The position numbers and the translations under genes are program-made. A stretch of DNA of 40,336 bases from Ihuprevotella massiliensis (lineage in GTDB: Bacteria > Bacteroidota > Bacteroidia > Bacteroidales > Bacteroidaceae): the NCBI GenBank assembly GCA_900095835.1, contig LT608321.1:2333930-2374265 (forward strand). Direction: 5' to 3'. Below the pieces are notes generated by a model, which had not been told where the DNA came from, did not search any database, and saw only the letters and a program-made list of their open reading frames with translations. Every line of letters starts with the position of its first letter. Positions within the stretch are counted from its first letter, which is position 1. Below are positions 8,444 to 16,541 of the stretch, piece by piece.

Positions 8444-8501
8444 CAATGTGGCTTCAAGATGACTTCAAAATGGTCGTCAAAACAGCCTTCAAAATTAGCG
8501 T

Positions 8502-8540
8502 AAATCGTTGTAAGACTTATACTTACAACGATTTTTCTTT
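8502..8540 (+). terminator. Terminator hairpin downstream of tRNA-Ser
   Basis: AAATCGTTGTAAG pairs with CTTACAACGATTT across a 7-base loop, followed by TTTCTTT. It would end the tRNA transcript. It lies downstream of the tRNA end and so may belong to the ICE. Confidence 0.8.
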
Positions 8541-8715
8541 GTATATAAGCCTACGCAGTGACGGCTAAACCCTAGGTTTTGATAGTCATCATTCGGTCAA
8601 ATTCTGCTACATAAACTGCTACACAAAATAATGCTACAGAAAAAGTGTAGCAGTGAAGGCAAAAAGAAGGGCAAAATGAAGGCAGTAACGCAATCTCTTT
8701 CAATGTATTAGTAAT

Positions 8716-8723
8716 TAACTTTG
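8716..8723 (+). promoter_or_regulatory. Probable -7 element of the integrase promoter
   Basis: TAACTTTG matches the TAnnTTTG -7 consensus 33 bp before the integrase ATG. No good TTTG lies at the right distance upstream, so the promoter may be weak or need an activator. It is adjacent to the last TGCTACA heptamer (8732-8738), so integrase binding could affect it. Confidence 0.4.
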
Positions 8724-8755
8724 TAGCCAAGTGCTACACTAAAGAATGATGCATT

Positions 8756-9988
8756 ATGAGACAATCGTTCAAGGTATCCTTCTACCTACGCTCTAACTAT
8801 GAGAACAAAGAAGGCAAATCGCCTGTCATGCTCCGTATCTTCCTTGGAGGAGCAATGAGTAACTTAGGGTCTACCAAGATTTTTGTAGACAAGTCGCAGT
8901 GGAACAACAATACTAGCCGACAAAAGGGGCGTTCTTCCGAAGCTCTTGCTGTCAATGCCAGTCTTGATGCCATCTCCACTAATCTCCACAACATCTATCG
9001 CAAGTACGAAGATGATGAAAGTATCTCGCTTGACAAACTTCGTGCTGCCTACCTTGGGCAAGCCAAAGAGTACACAAGTTTTCTTCCAGTCTTTGATAAA
9101 TTCATAGACGACATTCGTCAACGTGTGGGGCACACTATTAGCAAGGATAGTTTGCAGAAGTACAGCGTCTTGCGCAAACACTTTGCAAACTTCCTTCTCT
9201 ATAAGTATAAGCGTAAAGATTTAGGGCTCACTGAATTCACGCCAGCCATTGTGCAAGATTTTGAGCTATACCTTACCACCATTGCTGCTTGTGCCTACAA
9301 TACTGCTGTGAAAAAGATGAAGACCTTGAAAACAATTACGCTTTATGCCCTCAAGCGTGGTTATCTTCTCCAAGACCCATTCCTTGACCATCATTTTCAC
9401 CTCAATCCTGTGGACAGAGGTTTCTTGACAGACGAAGAAATACTTTGCATTGCCAATAAAAAAATAGAGACTCCCCGTTTGGAGCTTGTACGTGATCTCT
9501 TCATCTTTTCCTGCTTCACTGGATTAGCCTACATAGATGTCGCCAATCTTCGCAGAGAGCATCTCGTGATGATGGACGGCAAAGCCTGGATTATGACACG
9601 CAGGCAAAAGACAAATATAGAGAGTAATGTGTTGTTGCTCGATATCCCCAAGACCATTATTGCCAAATACTGCGACAATCCCAATTATCATTCACGTGAA
9701 GGCAAGCTTTTTCCAATCCTTTCTAATCAAAAGATGAATGCTTATCTCAAAGAAATTGCCGATATTTGCGGTATAAAGAAAAACCTCACCTTCCATTTGG
9801 CACGTCACACGTTTGCAACGATGTCACTTAGTAAGGGAGTGCCGATGGAGAGCGTTTCTAAGATGCTAGGACATACCAATATCCGCACCACACAAATCTA
9901 TGCACGCATCACCAACAAAAAGATTGAGCACGATATGGAAGAACTTGCCGATAAACTCGACAAATTCAATGATGCTATGAGACTCTAA
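8756..9988 (+). CDS. int: Tyrosine recombinase (IntDOT-like integrase) of the ICE
   Basis: Site-specific integrase that would insert and excise the element. Its 410 residues match the Bacteroides CTnDOT integrase class in length and layout: an N-terminal arm-binding region (about 1-100), a SAM-like core-binding domain (about 105-210) and a C-terminal catalytic domain. Catalytic residues visible are K286 in TRRQKT, H347 and R350 in HLARHTF, H373 in LGHTNIRTTQIYAR and nucleophile Y382. The position of the first catalytic arginine reads TGLAYID, with Ala in its place; the CTnDOT integrase also lacks this arginine. Placement right after tRNA-Ser marks the left end of the ICE. Confidence 0.95.
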   Translation: MRQSFKVSFYLRSNYENKEGKSPVMLRIFLGGAMSNLGSTKIFVDKSQWNNNTSRQKGRSSEALAVNASLDAISTNLHNIYRKYEDDESISLDKLRAAYLGQAKEYTSFLPVFDKFIDDIRQRVGHTISKDSLQKYSVLRKHFANFLLYKYKRKDLGLTEFTPAIVQDFELYLTTIAACAYNTAVKKMKTLKTITLYALKRGYLLQDPFLDHHFHLNPVDRGFLTDEEILCIANKKIETPRLELVRDLFIFSCFTGLAYIDVANLRREHLVMMDGKAWIMTRRQKTNIESNVLLLDIPKTIIAKYCDNPNYHSREGKLFPILSNQKMNAYLKEIADICGIKKNLTFHLARHTFATMSLSKGVPMESVSKMLGHTNIRTTQIYARITNKKIEHDMEELADKLDKFNDAMRL

Positions 9989-10024
9989 AACACGAATGTA
10001 TCACTTTTAATCTCTATATTTATT

Positions 10025-10498
10025 ATGAACACAAAAGCAACTCCCGAGCTTTCTTACTTCCGTTTGAAACTCACAGCCTATCTCCGCGACCATCAACCCG
10101 AGCTTGTGGACGATGCCACCCTCGTTTCCTCTCGTTCCGATGCAGCCCTCACCGCCTATTGCGATGCAGTGGCGCAGGGCTTCTCACATCCCGAAGCCGA
10201 AAGCATTGCCAGCAATGTACTCTTTGAAGGTTTGCATTTCTCAAAGTACGACACCCTAGTGTCTGTTTTGGAAAATGAATTTGAGGCAGAGCTTCCTAGT
10301 CCACTACCAGAGAAACTCGCTCCCATTCTCCTCCGCAATAAGGCGGTGCAACGCGTCTTTGCCAACTACCATCTCACGGACGACTTTGCAGCATGTCCAC
10401 AGTACGAAGACCTCTACACCGAACTCACAGGAACGATAGTCTTGATCATCGAGCAAAACAATTTGCCTACCGTTGAAGGAGTAAACGCTGTGGATTAG
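10025..10498 (+). CDS. DUF1896-family protein
   Basis: A 157-residue protein resembling the DUF1896 family, found mainly in Bacteroidetes mobile elements near integrase genes. It opens with LSYFRLKLTAYLRDHQPEL and has a central SHPEAESIASNVLFEGLHFS, both typical of the family. It is predicted to be soluble and acidic, with no membrane segment or known catalytic motif. It follows the integrase by 36 bp and could be cotranscribed. The bases just before its ATG (TTTAATCTCTAT) recur before pcfK. The function is unknown. Confidence 0.8.
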   Translation: MNTKATPELSYFRLKLTAYLRDHQPELVDDATLVSSRSDAALTAYCDAVAQGFSHPEAESIASNVLFEGLHFSKYDTLVSVLENEFEAELPSPLPEKLAPILLRNKAVQRVFANYHLTDDFAACPQYEDLYTELTGTIVLIIEQNNLPTVEGVNAVD

Positions 10499-10642
10499 TC
10501 ATCATTTGTCACATCGAGAGTGCGGTGGTATCAAGAGCCAAGATAGGTATTTCGCTCCACTCGTCAAGTATTTTTCAAATCCTTGTCTTAGGTGTCGCGA
10601 ACTATCTTGTTGTTGCTCTTGAATCACCAAACACTCTCCGAT

Positions 10643-10993
10643 ATGAATCATCAAATTATGCCCACAGACCTTCACTCTCCATCCTTCAACCGAGTAGACA
10701 AAACAGCTTCTCAGCAAGACAACGCTCCCTCCAGCGTGCCTGCGCCCAAGCAAGTCCATCGTTTCTCTTGGACACGCTTCATTGGCTTAGTCACACTTCT
10801 AGCGTTGCTTATCGGCTTTGTATCTCTTCTTTCCAAGCTCATTACGCCACAAGTCGTCACCGCGATTTCCATTCTCGGAAGTTTCCTCTTATTGCGCTTT
10901 GTCGTCAAAGTAATTTTGGAAATCACTTTCACGCTCCTGCGTTACTTGTTTTGGTTCGCTGTTCTCTGTGCTATCCTGCTCTGCGTGCTTTGA
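10643..10993 (+). CDS. Small membrane protein, unknown function
   Basis: A 116-residue protein with a polar, Ser/Pro-rich N-terminal half and two to three hydrophobic segments in the C-terminal half (FIGLVTLLALLIGFVSLL, then ISILGSFLLLRFVVKVI and YLFWFAVLCAILLCVL). The frame is open from a GTG/TTG further upstream (10592), but the ATG at 10643 gives a normal polar start. A terminator hairpin follows 24 bp after the stop, supporting a real transcription unit. I do not recognise the family. Confidence 0.6.
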   Translation: MNHQIMPTDLHSPSFNRVDKTASQQDNAPSSVPAPKQVHRFSWTRFIGLVTLLALLIGFVSLLSKLITPQVVTAISILGSFLLLRFVVKVILEITFTLLRYLFWFAVLCAILLCVL

Positions 10994-11016
10994 TAAGCAC
11001 AGCCTTCTCTCAAATC

Positions 11017-11055
11017 AAAAAGTGGTTATCTCTTCTCGAGATAGCCACTTTTTCT
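11017..11055 (+). terminator. Rho-independent terminator after the small membrane protein gene
   Basis: AAAAAGTGGTTATCTC pairs with GAGATAGCCACTTTTT and is followed by CTCTTTTC. Arms are about 11017-11032 and 11038-11053. Confidence 0.85.
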
Positions 11056-11473
11056 CTTTTCTGGCTAGTCGAGAGATTATGGCTTTGCACTTTCGCTTCT
11101 TCATCATAGCTCCACTTGATGCCCCTCCAAGACGGATGCTGTTTCCTATTTTCTTTCGCAAAGGTAGTAGGTCGCTTTAGCACTGCGTCAAGGTCAAGTC
11201 TAGCGATTAGTCGAGAAATCTCCAGCTCCGCTTTCGCTAGGCTCGTATTTCTCGTCTAAACCTTGTCGCAGAGCAGCTCCCCTCCCTTCTTTTTGCTACG
11301 AAAAAGGAATCAGCATACTCCGATCTTTGGACGCATAAAAAAAATGTCGCTATGGATAAGCAGAAAGTAAATACAACATCTTCGATGAGTAGAAAAGGAA
11401 GTAGCTCCTCCTCTCATTACCGCATAAATGCTGTTAGCCGACCCACCGATAACACCCTTTAATCTCTATCAAT
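11056..11473. other. Intergenic region before pcfK
   Basis: No supported gene is seen in this stretch. The last bases before pcfK, TTTAATCTCTAT (11458-11469), repeat the leader word before the DUF1896 gene. Confidence 0.4.
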
Positions 11474-11893
11474 ATGAACGGAACAGACCAATTCACACGC
11501 ATCATTGCCGAGTATCTCAATCAGCGAGCAATGACCGACCCCTTGTTTGCGCCCAACTTGATGAAACCAAACAAGAATATAGAGGAGTGCATCACCTATA
11601 TTCTGAGTGAAGTGCAGAAAAGCGGTTGCAATGGATTTGAAGATGATGAAATCTATTCAATGGCGGTACACTACTATGATGAAGACGATTTAGAAGTGGG
11701 CAACGCAATCCCCTGTAATGTAGTTGTCAATCATACCATAGTCTTGACAGACGAGGAAAAAGCCGAAGCTCGACAACAAGCCTTTGCACAATATCAAGCC
11801 GAAGAACTCCGCAAATTGCAAGACCGCAAGCGAAGTAAGCCAAAGAACGAAGCCAGTACAGAAGAAGTACCTCAACTCACCCTATTTGACTAA
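11474..11893 (+). CDS. pcfK: PcfK-like protein
   Basis: A 139-residue acidic soluble protein of the PcfK-like family, which accompanies PcfJ in conjugative elements of Bacteroidetes and Firmicutes. Visible are the N-terminal TDQFTRIIAEYLNQRAM, the region NIEECITYILSEVQKSGCNG and a central acidic DDEIYSMAVHYYDEDDLEVG. The C-terminus is charged and ends in LTLFD. It lies 4 bp before pcfJ and is clearly cotranscribed with it. The biochemical role is not established; association with plasmid and ICE maintenance or transfer is from context. Confidence 0.85.
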   Translation: MNGTDQFTRIIAEYLNQRAMTDPLFAPNLMKPNKNIEECITYILSEVQKSGCNGFEDDEIYSMAVHYYDEDDLEVGNAIPCNVVVNHTIVLTDEEKAEARQQAFAQYQAEELRKLQDRKRSKPKNEASTEEVPQLTLFD

Positions 11894-11897
11894 GACA

Positions 11898-13172
11898 ATG
11901 AAAGCAAGAAATAAGTTTGAAGCAGCCGTAATGGAGCAAAGCAAGCATCTTCGCCCCATAACGAAGCAACAAATCAAGTGGGCATTTCGAGAATGTATCA
12001 CTCACTTCGCCTACCGACTACCCAAAGGTCGCACAACGTGTATGGATTGTGGACATAGTTGGGTAATGAACAAAGATAGAGAAACTTGCACTTGTCCTCA
12101 TTGTAGAGCCAAGTTGCAAGTGCAGACCACAAGAGCGAGGAAACACAAGGAACAGCACTATTTCACCATTCTCACCACATCGGGAAATTATCAAGTCCTT
12201 AGAATGTACCTACTCATTGTGGGGATGGAGAAAGGCTATCCAGCCGAGTCTTCTGTCATAGAGATAGGTCAGTATTGGTGGAATAGCCAAGGCAAACAAA
12301 CCATTGTAGCGATACAGCGCACAATGGGCAGTTACCTAGACACCTTTGCCTTTCATTCTCCCAAAGCCATCCGCAGAGATAATGAAGTCTATCAGTACAT
12401 CGCACAAAGTCCACTCTATCCCAAGGTCAAATCCCTAGACATTCTCCAAAGAAATGGCTTTACAGGAGATTGTCACGACATCGCCCCTACAAAGTTAATC
12501 CCATCCCTCCTCACAGATAGCCGTGCAGAAACCCTTTTCAAAGGAGGAAGAACAGCAGACTTGCGCCACTTCTTGATCAATCCCCACGGCATTGACCAGT
12601 ATTGGGCAGCCTACAAAATCACCCTTCGCAATCACTACGACATTATAGACATCGCCCTTTGGTGCGATTATGTGGATATGCTCCGTAGATTGGGTAAAGA
12701 CATCCACAGTCCGAAGTATGTTTGTCCCGAAAACTTACAAGAAGCTCACGACACGGCACAGCGGAAACTGCAAGCTCAGCGAGATAAGGAAGCCGAAGCT
12801 CAAAGACGACAGAAAGCGATAGAAAACGAGGAGCGTTTTCAAGAACTCAAATCCCCATTCTTTGGCATCACCTTTACAGACGGAGTTATCCAAGTGAAAG
12901 TCTTAGAGAGCGTGCAGGAATATTTAGAGGAGGGTAAAGCCTTGCACCATTGCGTATTCACTAATGAATACTACCTCAAAAAGCAAAGCCTAATCCTATC
13001 GGCAAGAATAGATGGCAAGCGAATAGAAACGATTGAGGTCAATTTGGACACGCTCAAAGTGGTGCAAAGTCGTGGCTTGCAGAACAAAAATACCGAGTAT
13101 CACGAGCAGATAGTGAACCTCGTCAATGCCAACTGCAAACTGATAAAGCAGAGAATGAGAGCGATAGCATAA
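11898..13172 (+). CDS. pcfJ: PcfJ-like protein with N-terminal zinc ribbon
   Basis: A 424-residue protein of the PcfJ family. Near residues 43-75 it has cysteine pairs in a zinc-ribbon arrangement (CMDCGHSW, then CTCPHCRAKL), suggesting nucleic-acid binding. A charged coiled-coil-like stretch (AQRKLQAQRDKEAEAQRRQK) lies near residues 290-310. The typical PcfJ C-terminal region follows, with EGKALHHCVFTNEYYLKK and IETIEVNLDTLKVVQSRG. The frame is open further upstream into pcfK, but the ATG at 11898, 4 bp after the pcfK stop, gives the normal start. The function in transfer is not known in detail. Confidence 0.85.
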   Translation: MKARNKFEAAVMEQSKHLRPITKQQIKWAFRECITHFAYRLPKGRTTCMDCGHSWVMNKDRETCTCPHCRAKLQVQTTRARKHKEQHYFTILTTSGNYQVLRMYLLIVGMEKGYPAESSVIEIGQYWWNSQGKQTIVAIQRTMGSYLDTFAFHSPKAIRRDNEVYQYIAQSPLYPKVKSLDILQRNGFTGDCHDIAPTKLIPSLLTDSRAETLFKGGRTADLRHFLINPHGIDQYWAAYKITLRNHYDIIDIALWCDYVDMLRRLGKDIHSPKYVCPENLQEAHDTAQRKLQAQRDKEAEAQRRQKAIENEERFQELKSPFFGITFTDGVIQVKVLESVQEYLEEGKALHHCVFTNEYYLKKQSLILSARIDGKRIETIEVNLDTLKVVQSRGLQNKNTEYHEQIVNLVNANCKLIKQRMRAIA

Positions 13173-13191
13173 TCACCCAAATATTACAGAT

Positions 13192-13431
13192 ATGAAAGCA
13201 GGAAATAGAAAGCATTGTATGCAATTGGGCAGACGAGATACTGCACATTCTCATAAGGTTATCAATGCGATAACCCTATCCGACAACGAAGAAGACTTAA
13301 GGTCGGCTACCAACAAAATAGCTAAAGAAACGAAACTTGACAAGTTCTTTGCCTATGGTTACGGTTCATATCATTTTGGGCTTACCACCGTAGCCTGTCC
13401 AATGGAGAACCAGCGAAAAACTGATTATTAA
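13192..13431 (+). CDS. Small hypothetical protein in the pcfKJ operon
   Basis: A 79-residue frame with an ATG 19 bp after pcfJ. It is basic at the N-terminus (MKAGNRKHCMQLGRRDTAHS) with a mixed helix-prone middle and a Tyr/Gly-rich stretch (FFAYGYGSYHFGLTTVAC). No membrane segment or known motif is visible. Tight spacing with the next gene supports its reality. I do not recognise the family. Confidence 0.5.
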   Translation: MKAGNRKHCMQLGRRDTAHSHKVINAITLSDNEEDLRSATNKIAKETKLDKFFAYGYGSYHFGLTTVACPMENQRKTDY

Positions 13432-13449
13432 AGGTTGAATTTTGAGAAT

Positions 13450-13680
13450 ATGAAAAAGAGAGTTTACAGAGTACAGACGCTGTATGTTTTTGAGGGAGTG
13501 GTTGAAGTTGTTGCCGAAAGCGAGGAGGAAGCACGACGCAAGGTCATTCAGGATTGCGGAATGGTGATGGGCGGAAACATTCACAGCACTCTGCCCGATG
13601 AGGAAATCAATAGGGCTTTCTCCACTCACCCCGAAGTAAGGATGGGACGGATAACCGTTCAAGAAGAACAGACGGAGTAG
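13450..13680 (+). CDS. Small DpnD/PcfM-like protein (tentative)
   Basis: A 76-residue protein starting MKKRVYRVQTLYVFEG, with the pattern VVEVVAESEEEARRKVIQDC. That strand-then-Glu-rich helix resembles DpnD/PcfM-type small proteins found beside pcfK/pcfJ. An in-frame TTG 15 bp upstream is possible, but the ATG at 13450 is preferred. A terminator follows directly after the stop codon, so it is the last gene of the pcfK operon. The assignment rests on pattern and neighbourhood. Confidence 0.55.
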   Translation: MKKRVYRVQTLYVFEGVVEVVAESEEEARRKVIQDCGMVMGGNIHSTLPDEEINRAFSTHPEVRMGRITVQEEQTE

Positions 13681-13715
13681 AGCGGTCGACAGGTTTGCCG
13701 ACCGCTCCTTTCTTT
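13681..13715 (+). terminator. Terminator of the pcfK-pcfJ operon
   Basis: AGCGGTCG pairs with CGACCGCT and is followed by CCTTTCTTTC, starting at the base after the stop codon. Confidence 0.75.
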
Positions 13716-13772
13716 CGTTTGCTTTGGGCGGACAAAGAAAGGAGTAAAGAAACCCCAATAAAAAAGTACCTC

Positions 13773-13811
13773 GTTACTTTTGACGGTAAGTTGAGCCGGC
13801 TTAAAAGTAAC
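13773..13811. other. Inverted repeat between convergent operons
   Basis: GTTACTTTT (13773-13781) and AAAAGTAAC (13803-13811) form a stem with a 21-base loop that itself contains GCCGGC. It lies between the pcf operon and the convergent defence operon. It may be a transcription end signal. Confidence 0.4.
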
Positions 13812-13840
13812 AAAAAGCCGACAAGAGATACCATAACTCT

Positions 13841-13869
13841 CTTAAATAGATGCAATACATCTATTTAAG
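13841..13869. terminator. AT-rich palindrome at the end of the defence operon
   Basis: CTTAAATAGATG and CATCTATTTAAG form a perfect 12-bp stem around CAATA. It is 13 bp beyond the stop of the minus-strand helicase gene and probably ends that operon. No strong T-run follows on either side. Confidence 0.5.
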
Positions 13870-13882
13870 AAAGAATGCAAAG

Positions 13883-14911
13883 TCATTGTTTGTATTTATC
13901 TAAAAACACATGTGGAATATAGTATATATCCCTTTTTGCTCTTGTGTGAGCAACATAAAGTTTATTCCGAGTTGACGGATTTAATTGATGCAATGTATTG
14001 TCATTGTATCTTTTCAAGGTAGTTTGGTTCAATACAATACAAACATCTTGGAACTTATCAAGACCTTTAGATTTTCCCCAATTCTCTGCATAGCACGAAT
14101 ATTTATTAGCCTCTCTGTAAAACAATTTGATTTTTTCATTGTCAACAAACAAGGTATCTGCATCATCTTGATTATCTATTAAAATGATTGTTGTATTATC
14201 TTGACAATGAGAAGAAATTTGGATGTGTAATTGTTGTGTAACAAGTTGGCAAGTTGTAGGCGAACATCTATAACTGTTGGAAAGCGTAGTCTCGTCAATA
14301 GTAACTCCAATCGCAGACCATTTTTTCTTGTATTTATTGTAGTCATTATATAGTCCTTTATTAATATTCCCGTCGTTACTGGTGTCGAAAGTATGTTGGT
14401 AAAAATCTCCTACAAATAGACAATCAATGGTAGTAGGAGTGATGGCTTGTATCAAATTGAAGTCATGCCCGCCAAGGTCTTGAATTTCATCAACCATAAA
14501 GTAGTCATAAAACTTTTCTATACGTTCTTTGATTAGATTTGCGCAATATTCCAAACACAGCTTGGCAATCCTGTTATGATATAAATACCGCCCTTTGGTT
14601 AGGTAAAATAAAGGATTGTTTCGCTTTAATTTTAATGTTTCCGGGTTTGGCATATCCCATGTGATACCTTTTGCTCGAACCTTATCCTTGAGAAAAGGGC
14701 GATAACATACACGTATTAAGAATTGGAAATATGACATAAGTGTTATATTTTGAGGTACATAACCAAAAGTGTTGATTATGCGTTGGCGGATATTTGCTAA
14801 ATTATTATCCGTGTAGGTAACTATCAAGAAACGCCGTCCCAAGTTTAATTTATTTATTAAGTAAGTCGTTTTTCCAGATCCTGCGACTGCAAGCATTAAG
14901 CGTCTATCCAT
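13883..14911 (-). CDS. Compact UvrD/PcrA-like helicase, GajB-like partner
   Basis: A 342-residue superfamily 1 helicase-like ATPase and the last gene of a three-gene minus-strand operon. Motifs in order are Walker A, AVAGSGKTT (8-16); Walker B, FMVDEIQD (about 138-145); motif III, VGDFYQHTF; motif IV-like SNSYRCSPTTC; and motif VI, LYVAHTRAKRDIYYI near the C-terminus. It starts inside the end of the OLD-nuclease gene (16-bp overlap), so the two are translationally coupled. OLD nuclease plus UvrD-like helicase is the Gabija anti-phage arrangement (GajA + GajB). It is shorter than the roughly 500-residue GajB of Bacillus, so inserted subdomains appear to be reduced. Call as Gabija-like rather than proven Gabija. 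Confidence 0.8.
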   Translation of the reverse strand: MDRRLMLAVAGSGKTTYLINKLNLGRRFLIVTYTDNNLANIRQRIINTFGYVPQNITLMSYFQFLIRVCYRPFLKDKVRAKGITWDMPNPETLKLKRNNPLFYLTKGRYLYHNRIAKLCLEYCANLIKERIEKFYDYFMVDEIQDLGGHDFNLIQAITPTTIDCLFVGDFYQHTFDTSNDGNINKGLYNDYNKYKKKWSAIGVTIDETTLSNSYRCSPTTCQLVTQQLHIQISSHCQDNTTIILIDNQDDADTLFVDNEKIKLFYREANKYSCYAENWGKSKGLDKFQDVCIVLNQTTLKRYNDNTLHQLNPSTRNKLYVAHTRAKRDIYYIPHVFLDKYKQ

Positions 14912-16464
14912 CTTATTGCATCTTGTATATATTGAGGAACAACAATTGTATTAGCTTTATTCTTTAGCAACAAGTATGCTGCTTCTGCCTTATTCTTAAG
15001 CATATAATCCACGGTGGCTAATCTACGTCCAGGAGTTTGAAATTCGCTATCGCATATGGCTTGATTCTCTTGATAAATACATACTTCGAAAGTGTTCCTT
15101 GTGTTATTTGTATCTGAATAAATATTGATATTGGGAAATTGATTTTGGGTGAAATCCGAGTAATTATTTGTTACATTAACAGCATAATCATGATCATTGT
15201 CAGTTATTACTGCTACTTTATTATTCAATAATTTTGCTATATCCAGATATCTTTTGAAGCATTTTCCATCAACAGCAATAACTCCTATCCCACTTGAAGA
15301 AAGTTCTTTAGAAAGCGTTCTTTTATACAAAGCCTCCATTAAAATAAACTCCGCGTCTCCTTCTACCAAGATGGATTTCGGAGATAATACAAATTGTAGC
15401 ATATTATTATCTGGAGCCTTTATGAAAAAATCAGCGGTATCATCAGGTAAAGCCCCCAAACTAACAACATTGGTAGATGAACTATTAAAAAGCAGACATT
15501 TTTTCAGGTTTAACCTTGTAGCGATAAGGTCGCAATGAGTAGAGATAAAGAGCTGTCGATTTTGAGATCCTCTTATAAGTTCAATGAGTTCCAACATCTT
15601 TGTATAACTCAAATGATTTTCTGGTTCTTCAATCAATACTGCATCAATGCTATTAACTGCCCTGTTTATAGAAAGTTCTGTTTTTATAAAGCACTGAGTC
15701 CCAGTTCCCTTATTTTCTAAAGGAATATCATTCTCTAAAAGTGTAATATCAGTTTCAATATTATCGTCAGCGGATTCCCTTATTGCAAAACTATAAGGTG
15801 GTATCAAATCATTATATTGAGCCAATATTTGCTCCTGAAATTGAACTTTATTATTCTTGTATGCATATCTTGCATTTATACGTTGCTCATCAGTTAGCTG
15901 TGCATGATAAATATCATTCACATAGTCACGCATAGCACGAGGACTACCTATTGTAGAGTTGTCAACAAAAATACAACTTAGCTTCTTAGTATAAGCATTG
16001 AACGATTCACCAGCAAAAGTTTCAAATACAATTTTATAAAATTCCAAAGGAAAAGAAGCATTCGGGTTTTGCAGCAATTGTGCAATCTGCTCACTATATT
16101 CATCATTGGGGACACAACACAATCTTATACCTGAACATAGGTTTCTTGTACTATTGTTCATCCCTTCTAATGAGGGATCTGGTTGATTAGGAAAGTACAG
16201 TTCCACATACATCTCTGGCATCTTGTTCAAATCTCGAACCCCGTTCATATATTCACGGATAGTCTCAATGTTGAAAAGTTTGTCGAGACCAATATTCTCA
16301 ATGCGTGTTCTACTTCCTCGAGCAACAATATCTATCGCTTGTAGAATTGTACTCTTTCCGGATTCATTATCACCAATAAAAATATTAATATCGGGATTAA
16401 CATCAAAAACTAGATCTTTGAATCTCTTGAAATTGTGTAGCTTGATTTTTTCTATAGTAATCAT
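14896..16464 (-). CDS. OLD-family ATP-dependent endonuclease, GajA-like
   Basis: A 522-residue protein with an N-terminal ABC-type ATPase and a C-terminal TOPRIM nuclease domain, as in GajA. The ATPase has MITIEKIKLHNFKRFKD, Walker A GDNESGKST at 31-39, Walker B AVLIEEPENHLS near 275-285, and an H-loop-like FISTHCDLIATRL. The TOPRIM part has the conserved Glu in ILVEGDAEFILMEAL near 365 and the DxD motif in VITDNDHDY near 420. GajA proteins cut specific DNA when nucleotide levels fall during phage infection. This one sits 77 bp after the 471-aa gene and overlaps the helicase gene by 16 bp. Defence function is inferred from the pair; the nuclease residues look intact. Confidence 0.87.
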   Translation of the reverse strand: MITIEKIKLHNFKRFKDLVFDVNPDINIFIGDNESGKSTILQAIDIVARGSRTRIENIGLDKLFNIETIREYMNGVRDLNKMPEMYVELYFPNQPDPSLEGMNNSTRNLCSGIRLCCVPNDEYSEQIAQLLQNPNASFPLEFYKIVFETFAGESFNAYTKKLSCIFVDNSTIGSPRAMRDYVNDIYHAQLTDEQRINARYAYKNNKVQFQEQILAQYNDLIPPYSFAIRESADDNIETDITLLENDIPLENKGTGTQCFIKTELSINRAVNSIDAVLIEEPENHLSYTKMLELIELIRGSQNRQLFISTHCDLIATRLNLKKCLLFNSSSTNVVSLGALPDDTADFFIKAPDNNMLQFVLSPKSILVEGDAEFILMEALYKRTLSKELSSSGIGVIAVDGKCFKRYLDIAKLLNNKVAVITDNDHDYAVNVTNNYSDFTQNQFPNINIYSDTNNTRNTFEVCIYQENQAICDSEFQTPGRRLATVDYMLKNKAEAAYLLLKNKANTIVVPQYIQDAIRWIDA

Positions 16465-16541
16465 TTCTTTATTGCTTGCAATAGGGTTTGGATTTACTGG
16501 AAAACTGTATCATATGATTTCATCAAATGTGCACTTATTAG

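Larger units (their letters stand above)
8444..8755. other. Probable attL region of the ICE
   Basis: Between tRNA-Ser and the integrase lie three structural features. First is a cluster of TTCAARAT-like direct repeats at 8453-8496. Second is a terminator hairpin at 8502-8540. Third are five heptamers: TGCTACA at 8605-8611, 8617-8623, 8632-8638 and 8732-8738, and its inverse TGTAGCA at 8646-8652. Repeated short words of this kind next to an integrase gene are typical of arm-type integrase sites. The right-hand att site is outside the window, so the core repeat cannot be verified. Confidence 0.6.
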
